This document shows positions 36,961 through 45,679 of a stretch of 58,185 nucleotides of DNA, piece after piece. The DNA is taken from the NCBI GenBank assembly GCA_012862575.1, contig BLSF01000115.1, forward strand, positions 1 through 58,185, read 5' to 3'. Positions within the stretch are counted from its first letter, which is position 1. Each line of letters begins with the position of its first letter. The translations under genes were made by a program, and so were the position numbers. The DNA is from Parietichytrium sp. I65-24A. Its lineage: Eukaryota; Sar; Bigyra; Thraustochytrida; Thraustochytriidae. The notes below the pieces were generated by a model that saw nothing but the letters and a program-made list of their open reading frames with translations, was not told where the DNA came from and searched no databases.

Positions 36961-39876
36961 ATGTCGGAGCTGGCCGCCATTCTCGCGAAGAGGCGGCAGA
37001 AAAATGGCGAAGAGCCCAAGTCTCCGGCGACTGCTCCTCGGGAGGGAAGCGCTGGCGCAACGGTAGGTGTTTCGAGCCAGGGTGGAGGCCCGTGCTCTGA
37101 TTTCCGCATGGATGTGACGGGGGACTTTGGTAAGTGCAAATGCGGATACCCGAAATCGGAGCACAAATCTACCGCATGCAGCAGCCGACCGTCCTCGATG
37201 GTTTCGACAAAGTCAGTGGCGTCTGCAAGCTCAGCAGCTCCAGGTCACTCATCCTTCCGAGCTAGTCCGAGTCAGCAGAGTCAAACGACACAAGAGACAC
37301 CCGGAAAAGATTTTCAGCAGGGAAAGCAAATTTCAAACGCGCCATCCAAAGCGTGCGACGAGTATACTCTGGATGTCACGGCAGCAAAATTTGGGTCTTG
37401 TAAATGCGGGTTCCCAAAGGCCGAGCACTCCAGGGACGCGTCACTGGGGCGGAGATCTAGCGCCAAATTATCTACCAAGCAAAAGTCCATCAAGCTCATG
37501 GTGCCTCAGGTGAACGGAGGCAGCGATGCTGGAAAGTCGAGGGCTACCGAACAGAATGACCCACCCGTGGAATCTGACAAGGCCGAAATGCCCGCTGTGC
37601 TGGAGCCTGAGGTAGTAGAAACTCGAGGCGAGTCGGAGAAGAAGAAGGTTGCCAGGGTGCTGGCACTGTATGATTTCAACTCCTCAGAGGGCGACCTCTG
37701 TCTAAAGCAAGGCGACGTTGTCGAGGTTTTGGACGACTCGAATGAAGGTTGGTGGGTAGGTCGTATCGGCAAGCGCGAAGGCATGTTTCCTGCAAACTAC
37801 GTGCAGCGAATCCCAGACGTTGTGCCTGAAGCAGGTACGCCGAAGCCTCCTGCCAGAGGAAACGATAAGGTTTTGGCGTCTGCGGCGAGCGGTCAAGAAA
37901 CAATGAAAGTTGATGCACCGAGCAACGAGCAGCGTCAAGGTGCTGGAAAAAGTGATTTGCTTACTATTAAGAAGAAGTTCGACAAGAGCGATGGCTCTGT
38001 TCCCACGCCAAAGGACCACCGCGGGCGAGCCAATCCTTTGGAAGCAAAGAGCCCGCGCAAGGAGCTCACTACGGGCAAAGACATTAAACCTGTACCGAAG
38101 AATAAAGTGCGCGCACTGTATGATTTCGCGGCGCCTGAAAAAGGCGACCTGAAATTCAAGCAAGGCGATGTCTTGACTGTGCGAAGTGAGGTGAACGAGG
38201 ACTGGTGGGAAGGGGAGCGAGAGGATGGCGCGATTGGCGTATTTCCGAGCAATTATGTGGAGAAGCTCGTCATTAGCAGTCAATCGGCTGCCGAGGAGGA
38301 GAGTGCTGGCGTCGTTGCCACAGTAGCTGACTCCTCGGCTCGCACGCATTCGGAGGAAACGCAAATTTCATTTGCTGAGCGCAAGAAAAGACTTTTGGAG
38401 CAGAATGGATCGGTTATAGGGGGATCCCTGAACCCTATCGATACATCAAGGAATCAAGTGCCGTTGGAGGGACCGCCGCCTCAAGCAGAGGCAAATACAG
38501 CAGAGGTTCGCGTTAGAGCAATCGATAACTTTCCTGCGCACGAGGCGGGCGATTTGGGTTTTGATCGCGGCGACGAAATTCTTGTCTTGAGCGAGGTTGA
38601 CGAGAACTGGTATTATGGGCGAGTCATTAAGGGAGCAGCGGCTGGCCCTTCGGAGGGGATCTTTCCAAAGAACTTTGTTGAAGCTATCCACGCGCAAACA
38701 AAGCCGGCGGCATCACAACGGCATGCCAAGAACGAAGCTCTCTCTGAGCCGCCTCCACCTCCTCCACCACCGCCTCCGCCTGGAGCTTCTAATTCGCCGG
38801 CCTCGGAACTCTCCACACCACAAGGACTTCCGCCGCCCCCACCTCCACCACCTCCGCCCCCTGCTGTCACGGCGGCAGGCGGCGCTCCACCACCTCCTCC
38901 ACCTGTATCCGGACAGCGGAAGGAGATTCGATTGGAGCCCGGTTTTTCCAAAGGAGAGATTGAAAGAGCCCCAACGCTGAATTCGCAAAAGCCACCAGCG
39001 CCGTGGTATACCCCCGGAGACACGTACTCGTGCTCTGTGAAAGTTCAAAGTGGGGGATTCCAGTCCACAAAAGGTGGACAAGTCAAATTCGAGACTTTTG
39101 AAATTGTGAAAGGAGATCGTACCAAAGTTAAACTAGAGCTCTCCCAGTCGCTGGACTCACCAGTGGCTACTTATCATGCAGATGTCACCCTATTCGAGCG
39201 TCCCCCAAAGCAGATCCTAGAGCTCTCTTCTCAGAAATTTGGTCCTCAGATTGTGAAATATGGCGAGAGCAAACTTGGGCAGGTTGTTGGGAATGGCGAG
39301 TGCTGGACACTTGCCGACCAAGCTTTAAAATATTGCAAATGCAGCCACGCAGTTGGGAAAAACTTTGGAGCAAAAGTAGAGCTGCCGGAGATTCAGCCCG
39401 GGGACATCTTGCAATTTTTAAGTTGTGTGTTCCGCACAGCTACGTCCATGAAAACCGCTGGCATGCCTGACCATACTGCCATAGTGCTGCGAAGACTTGG
39501 TCCACAGAGTTTTGAAGTCTACGAGCAGAACCCGGGACCGGTAAAAGTGGGCAGCTACGACTTTTCTACACTTGTGCAGGGCTCATTTGATGCATACAGA
39601 CCTCTGCCACCAGATGGCTACAAGGTAGAGGATCTTTTCGTTCCCGCCCCTCAAGCCGCAACTTCCTCGCCTCCACCGCCGCCGCCACCTTCGTCAACAA
39701 CCAATGCTAGATTGTGCGAGGCGTTGTACGACTTTGACCCGGAGACCGATGCCGACTTGGGCTTTCGCCAAGGGGATAGATTGTACCTCGAACAGGAAGA
39801 GAGCGGTTGGGGTAAGGGCTACATGGGTTCTCGCCGAGGAATGTTTCCTCTCAACTATGTCCGTATTTTAAATTAG
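36961..39876 (+). CDS. Bbc1/AIM3-like actin scaffold with four SH3 domains
   Basis: The first ATG (36961) gives 971 aa. The N-terminus MSELAAILAKRRQK resembles the start of fungal actin-patch proteins and a WH2-like basic helix. Two unusual short motifs follow, each with CxCGxPKxEH (KCKCGYPKSEH; SCKCGFPKAEH), possibly metal-binding. SH3 domains lie at about 238-290 (LALYDFNSSEGDLCLKQGD), 382-435 (RALYDFAAPEKGDLKFKQGD), 515-575 and at the very end 916-969 (EALYDFDPETDADLGFRQGD). Between the third and fourth are long poly-proline tracts (profilin/SH3 ligands) and a domain matching the Bbc1/AIM3 cysteine-proteinase-like fold (GNGECWTLADQALKYCKC ... DHTAIVLRRLG ... YEQNPGP), with Cys, His and Asn in order. 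The family regulates Arp2/3-driven endocytic actin patches. No intron. Confidence 0.9.
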   Translation: MSELAAILAKRRQKNGEEPKSPATAPREGSAGATVGVSSQGGGPCSDFRMDVTGDFGKCKCGYPKSEHKSTACSSRPSSMVSTKSVASASSAAPGHSSFRASPSQQSQTTQETPGKDFQQGKQISNAPSKACDEYTLDVTAAKFGSCKCGFPKAEHSRDASLGRRSSAKLSTKQKSIKLMVPQVNGGSDAGKSRATEQNDPPVESDKAEMPAVLEPEVVETRGESEKKKVARVLALYDFNSSEGDLCLKQGDVVEVLDDSNEGWWVGRIGKREGMFPANYVQRIPDVVPEAGTPKPPARGNDKVLASAASGQETMKVDAPSNEQRQGAGKSDLLTIKKKFDKSDGSVPTPKDHRGRANPLEAKSPRKELTTGKDIKPVPKNKVRALYDFAAPEKGDLKFKQGDVLTVRSEVNEDWWEGEREDGAIGVFPSNYVEKLVISSQSAAEEESAGVVATVADSSARTHSEETQISFAERKKRLLEQNGSVIGGSLNPIDTSRNQVPLEGPPPQAEANTAEVRVRAIDNFPAHEAGDLGFDRGDEILVLSEVDENWYYGRVIKGAAAGPSEGIFPKNFVEAIHAQTKPAASQRHAKNEALSEPPPPPPPPPPPGASNSPASELSTPQGLPPPPPPPPPPPAVTAAGGAPPPPPPVSGQRKEIRLEPGFSKGEIERAPTLNSQKPPAPWYTPGDTYSCSVKVQSGGFQSTKGGQVKFETFEIVKGDRTKVKLELSQSLDSPVATYHADVTLFERPPKQILELSSQKFGPQIVKYGESKLGQVVGNGECWTLADQALKYCKCSHAVGKNFGAKVELPEIQPGDILQFLSCVFRTATSMKTAGMPDHTAIVLRRLGPQSFEVYEQNPGPVKVGSYDFSTLVQGSFDAYRPLPPDGYKVEDLFVPAPQAATSSPPPPPPPSSTTNARLCEALYDFDPETDADLGFRQGDRLYLEQEESGWGKGYMGSRRGMFPLNYVRILN

Positions 39877-40382
39877 TCACAAAACTGCGACCCCTTCAAC
39901 GGTGTGAGTCCTTCGAAAATCCCCCACCCAAACACGGCATGGCGTTCCCTTTAACGTGCTGAGTCTCTCGTTTGAATTCTCGCCACCCAAGCACGGCCTG
40001 GGAACGCGCATTTGGCGTTACTTTCGAAACATTGATTCTTGGAAGCAGGGAATGGGGGACGGTACAAAGAAGCCGGGACTACCCTTTCTGTTCGAGTTTT
40101 CAATCCATTGCCAAGACTCAAGTTCGTATTTCCCGTGTCTAGCCACAGGGTTTTAAGCCAAAGAACAAAGCGTCGTCATTCCCATATCTTTCGGGAACTT
40201 GCTCCTACTTCGTCTGACACATCTTCTCTGTGTGACACAAATTGAGGAATGGAATGGAAACAATGCAAAATATGAAGGACATCTTGTCTTGTCACTGTTC
40301 AGAGCTCACATCAAATCAGTCGATGGGCAATCACCAAATACATACAGCACAGGATGTACATAAATACAATACTTTGACTCTT

Positions 40383-40737
40383 TCACCTATTCGCGTCTGT
40401 GTCCTCTATTAGCTTGACTGTTTCATTTGGCATCAATATCAAGACTTGATGATTGTACCAGCCTGAATTTCGAGCAAAGTTGGTGTGAATTTCATAGGAG
40501 CAGCGAGTGGAAGACCCCATATTGCTGTGTGATGACGCGGTCCTCAAGTCCAAGTCTGGTTCTGGCCTGTTATTCCTGGCACACTCGTGCAAGTGTTCGG
40601 GATTGAAGCAAATCTACCGACTTCTCGGAGATCCTGCCTTGAGAGAAGCCATCAATTATTTCGGCAAGAGCCTCGCCGCTTGGATCGGCAAGAAAGCGGT
40701 GTCGAGTATTTCTCCTGCGGCTCTGAAGCCTTGAACG
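40383..40737. other. Ambiguous short coding trace (both strands)
   Basis: On plus, about 75 codons to a TGA near 40732 read plausibly (YRLLGDPALREAINYFGKSL) but lack an ATG and follow a TAG at 40495. On minus, the piece ending at 40383 (NSGWYNHQVLILMPNETVKL, then EDTDANR and a TAG) also reads well. At most one is real; splicing would be needed in either case. Confidence 0.2.
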
Positions 40738-41551
40738 TACCAAAAAAAGGGTTGAGGCCGTTGTAGCTGATATTGCATTAATAAGAGCTTTCTCGATCAG
40801 AATTTACAAAACAGCATCCTATTTAGACAAAACAATAGAACATTAGACGGGAGGGTGACTAGAACCGCTCCGTAATGACGTCTATTGTTTTTTTATAGAA
40901 ACCCTGACTGTACGACGCCTAATGAAAATGTGAGCCCGATGTACTTAGTGATTGGTTAGGTTAGGTTATGCGGGGAGCGGAGAAACGTTTTTGACACCTT
41001 TCTTGTTGAAGTCACAATGAGAATCAATGAGAATCAATGAGAGAATCAATGACATGTGAATCAATCAGATGCAATGAGTTCACTGTCAATCAATGAGCCC
41101 AAAAAAAGAAGAAGTAGTAGAACTGCACTCACATCCAGTAGCCGCGAGAGGCGATGAGAGGTGATGAGTGCTGCGAGCATTGTTCGTGAAATGCGAAGAA
41201 CGATCCGCGGAGGGCAGCGGAACACGTCAATCAACCAATTTTAATGCAATGCCAATGGTCGGTTGTTTTCAACGTCAATGAAAACCAATACCTGTTTACC
41301 TGTTTCATTGTTTTCATGCAATCATGCAATGAACATCGAATGACAGTGAGCACTGACACACTGATTCTGATTCTGATTCTGTACTCGCTGTCAGTATCGG
41401 TGGTACACATATGTCAGGAGTGTGTTACTGACACGAACGAGAAAATATCTTCGACCAGAGACTAGTACAGAACTGACAGAATACAGAAAGAGGAGCGTTG
41501 TTCGGAGTTGAGGCGCGACAAACGCCGGCGAACGACCAAGTCAGCGAGTGG

Positions 41552-41594
41552 CTCACTCACTCACTCACTCACTCACTCACTCACTCACTCACTC
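41552..41594 (+). repeat. (ACTC)n microsatellite
   Basis: About ten uninterrupted CACT units, 250 bases upstream of the homogentisate dioxygenase ATG. Confidence 0.95.
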
Positions 41595-41845
41595 CTTCAC
41601 TCTAGCCCTTCCAGCGACATCGCCCCTCTCACAACTCCCAAGTCAGGTCAGAGTGGCAGCCAAGTGCGCACTTTCGGGGTTTCTCTGAGCGACACGCGCA
41701 AGGTGCGAGCCACGAGGTCCTCTCTCGAGCGTCGAGACGGGAGAGCAGAGCCCAAACTTGAAGAGTTGAAAGTTGACGAGGTTGGACAGAGTTGACAGAG
41801 GAGACTGCGTGTGGGCCAACCCGATTCGTGCAAATCGCGAACGAG

Positions 41846-43441
41846 ATGACGACGGAACTTAAATATCAGCGCGGATTCGCGAACAGCTTTCGCAGCGAGG
41901 CGCTGGAAGGCGCTCTGCCGGAGGGCCAGAACAATCCGCAGACTTGCCCGTACGGACTCTATGCCGAGCAGCTTTCCGGCACGGCGTTCACGGTGCCGAG
42001 GGACCACAACTTGAGGACATGGCTGTACCGCATCCACCCTTCCGTGCAGCATTCGCACATGAGCCCCAGCTCGGTCGGAGGGCTCGGTATGTCGCGCGAC
42101 GAGAAAGAGCGCAAGCTGGAGGTGGATCCGAATCAGATGCGGTGGCAGCCGATGGAGATTCCTGCGAAGGGCGAAAAGGAGGTGAGCTTCTTGCACGGTA
42201 TCATGCACGTGGCACAGGCTGGAGACCCAAATATGAAGAGCGGCTTGGCAGTGTACAACTATGTGTGCAATACTGGCATGGGCAACGATGTGCTCACGAA
42301 CGCGGACGGAGATTTGCTGATTGTGCCCCAGGAAGGCACCCTGATAGTGAAGACGGAGCTTGGTATTATGCGCGTGGAGTCATCGGAGATTTGCGTGGTC
42401 CCTCGCGGCATTCGCTTCACTGTTGACCTCGAAGGAGACCAGGGACGCGGATACATGCTCGAGGTATTCTCTGGACACTTTCGCCTGCCCGACCTCGGCC
42501 CGATTGGCAGCAATGGACTCGCCAACCCCTGGGACTTTGAAACACCTGTGGCCTACTTTGAGGACAAGCAGGAAGAGCACATGATTTACACCAAATTCGC
42601 TGGCAAAATGTTTGAGATGACTCAATCTTTCTCGCCATTCAATGTCGTGGCGTACAACGGCAACTACGTGCCGTACAAATACGACCTGAAAAAGTTTAAC
42701 TGTATGAACTCAGTGACCTATGACCATCCGGATCCGAGCATTTACACAGTTCTTACCTGCCCGTCAAATGAGGCCGGGGTCGCTGTTGCGGACTTTGTGA
42801 TCTTTCCGCCGCGCTGGATGGCTATGGAGCACAGCTTCCGTCCACCTTGGGTAAGTTGTGGTAGTTTGGATATTTGAGCCGTCCAAAACAAGATTGCCAT
42901 ATTAATGATGAGAGATGTTCTAACTCCGTGCTCAGTTTCACCGCAACACAATGTGCGAGTACATGGGTCTCATCAACGGAGTTTACGATGCAAAGAAGGG
43001 TGGCTTCGTACCTGGCGGAAGCAGTCTACACAACACCATGACGCCGCATGGTAAGTTTCGCTGCTAGTTTGTGCCGTATCAATTTTTGTATCTTTCTGAC
43101 GACTAGTGCATGATTATTTCCCTGAACCTGCAGGCCCGGACGCTGAAACGTTTAAGCGTTTCTCCGATCCAAGTCAGGTGGACACCAGCAAGCCAGAGTT
43201 TTTTGACAAAGGTCTTGCATTTATGTTTGAGACCACCTATGTACTATCTCTCACAGAGGCTGCGATCTCGGCTCCAAACCGCGAGCTCACATATCAGGAC
43301 TGCTGGCAGAATATGCCTAACACCTTTACTCCAACAGACGAGGAGAAGGCCAAGGCGACTAGCCAATCTTCAAATTTGCTTGCCTGGCGCGCGGAGTCCG
43401 CAGAAGAGAGTCCGGATGCTAAGAAGCGCAAGCTCAAGTAG
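41846..43441 (+). CDS. HGD: Homogentisate 1,2-dioxygenase, 3 exons
   Basis: This enzyme opens the ring of homogentisate to maleylacetoacetate in tyrosine breakdown, and competes with tocopherol and plastoquinone synthesis for the same substrate. Exons are 41846-42850, 42936-43050 and 43134-43441, with GTAAGT introns of 85 and 83 nt and consistent phases, giving 475 aa (human HGD 445). The ATG at 41846 starts [15 protein letters not shown], matching the family N-terminus. The Fe(II) ligands are in the short middle exon: His and Glu in [12 protein letters not shown] and His in MTPHGPD (the last spans the second junction). Further conserved blocks are [16 protein letters not shown] and [11 protein letters not shown]. 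The C-terminal tail is slightly long and Lys-rich (DAKKRKLK). Identification is secure. Confidence 0.96.
42851..43133 (+). other. Two spliceosomal introns of HGD around a 115-nt exon
   Basis: Intron 1 is 42851-42935 (GTAAGT...CTCAG), intron 2 is 43051-43133 (GTAAGT...TGCAG). They flank the exon that encodes most of the iron site. Confidence 0.9.
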
Positions 43442-45679
43442 TCGTGTCCCGCATCTTGCATGCGTCGAGAACGTCTGTGAGCCCTTTTTTTATTTTGCAC
43501 TCAAACGAAAGCCGTGCGTGTCTTCCCATAACGCTTCGCTTACCTCTAATAATTTATGGAAAAAAATTTCATGCCCATCACCTCTCGATCGCTGTTTTTA
43601 CTATCCACAAGCAATCAAAACTTAGCGCAAAAAGAGCGATGAAACAACACAATCTCTCGCACATTTAACCCTCCGACCTTGCGCACGTACTATGGCGAAG
43701 AAATGGTGCGGCGGTAGGTCCGTCGATGAGCTTTGTTGACATTTATCGCAGTCAACGCGTGGCGTCGCTTCCTCGCGCGTCCATTCACGGCAATTCTCCA
43801 AGTGCGGCGGTGTGCACTTGGTCTTTTCATTGATTGATGTGTCGCACTGTAAGCTGCTTACCCCAAACCTATAGGCGACTCTAACCACTGCGGCCGGGAC
43901 AAGGGACAAGCGAATACGCTGCGGAAGGAAAAGAAGCGAAGCGTCGATATCTGCAACGCTTGAGCAGCTTCTTCTCGCCAGTTTCGAAAAGTAATTAAAA
44001 TATCTTTCAGCGTCTCTCCTACCGATTAAAGTCGATAATCTCGCTGCTCACGCTATTTTCCTCGGGTTGGGTTTTCCTCACCCTGGGTGCCGCATTCTTC
44101 CTCATCAGGTACGCTGGCAGCAGCCTCGTACGGTACGGTTACCGTCACGTGTCCTAGCGCCCCAGCTAAGACGAGCTGGAAATTGAGCGGCAGATGAGAA
44201 AGTACACAGTGCGCTGAGGTCAGCCACATCTTCCTATCCAACATCCCCACCCTCGATCACCGTTGAGCTCAAGCAATCCCTGAACGGAATCCATCAATCC
44301 TGTGATCTTGTGATCCTTTGATCCATCCATTTGTCCATCCATCCAATCCATCCATTCATTCATCCATCCGTCCATCTCCTTCTTTTCTTGCATCTGTCTA
44401 TCGATCTATCTGTTTATCGATGATCGTGAAAATCGTGAAGAGTGAATCTGATTGTTGAGTTTTGACTGGTCCAACTCGTTCCAGGTAAAATCCACCGACA
44501 GCGAACTCTAAGTTCTCAATTCTGAATTCCGAGTGGTAATAACACTGCTTTCATGAGCAGTGGTGAACCAGTGAGAACAAAAACGACTGACTGTGAATGT
44601 TCAATGAAAATCGGGCAAACAAAACTTGGATGATAAAAATTGCGTTGGCAGTTCTGAGATTGAGCTGACTTGGTCAATCAATCATTGATTTGTCAATCAT
44701 TGATTTGTTGAGTTGCTCATTCGTCCTTTCCTACTTACTCCTTACGACGCCGTACAGCGTTTACCCTGGCAAGCAATCACAGTCGCGATCTACGACTTCG
44801 ACTAAGCGTTTAGGCTATTGAATGCTAAGAGCGAGCAGGAGAAGGAAGGACCAAAGGGGTAGGACGTTAATAAGAGGTTGTTAGCTAGGCGGAGCTGCAG
44901 GACTTCGAGTGGGTGAGACTACTGGTTTGTGGTAGTCGTTGTAGGCGTTTTCTGGACGTAGGCCGGTCCTCTCGGAAAAAGAAAACTTGACTTTTCCAAT
45001 TGGAAAACCGGAGCTGGCTAGAACTTATTACCGTGGACAGTAGGCCTCGCTCAGTAGTGTGCAACCACACTCCACTACCGCAGTGCTACCGTTAACCCCA
45101 GGGAACATTTCACCTTCCTTTTGTTCCTCCGGTTCTACCGTTATCCATAGTCCGCCATAAGCCCCCGATCGCATCTATCCCATCACAGCTAGCGTTTACA
45201 CTACCTCGGTGGTACCTGGCAACCCCACCCGCCAGAACGACTCGCCTAGTAGCTCGCTATCGTCCTCCTACTGAAACATCGGCGCAAGAACCCCAGAGGG
45301 TGACTCGAGGGCGCCTCTCGCGGACTTAGTCTCAATCGGTGGGAAGGAGAGTTTGGTGCTTTCAGGCTACTAGCTAGACACTGCTTTGCACGACTCGAGA
45401 GGGGTACGCGGCGCGGACAGACTCATCGCCGAGGACAGCACGGGAGGGCAGGACAGGACAGGGCGACTCCGGAAAGCGGCGCTCTCTCCAAATCACGTGC
45501 CACCCAGCTCTTTTGTGAGGGCGGAGACAGAAAACACAGAAAACAAAGACACTCGACCTGTACCTCCGCAGGCTTGCTTGTTCACTTTGCTCGCGGGAGC
45601 TCCGGTGGTGGGACGCTTTTGGTACGCGGGGACGCTAGTGGGACGCTGGTGGGACGCTAGTGGGACGGGGAGCGGCAGG
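43442..45679. other. Intergenic region, repeat-containing
   Basis: No supported gene over 2.2 kb. About 44285-44400 is built of ATCCATCC/ATTC-type words. 44670-44715 has a duplicated TCAATCATTGATTTG. The kinase leader has a CGAGGACA copy (45430-45437) and a GGGACGCTAGT-type short repeat (45610-45670) just before the ATG. Confidence 0.4.
45430..45437 (+). promoter_or_regulatory. CGAGGACA motif copy
   Basis: Copy of the recurrent 8-mer, 250 bases upstream of the kinase ATG. Confidence 0.3.

Larger units (their letters stand above)
39877..41845. other. Intergenic, one ambiguous coding trace
   Basis: The region includes an ambiguous coding trace at 40383-40737, GAGAATCAAT repeats (41020-41065) and an (ACTC)n run (41552-41594) in the homogentisate dioxygenase leader. 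Otherwise AT-rich with no supported gene. Confidence 0.4.
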
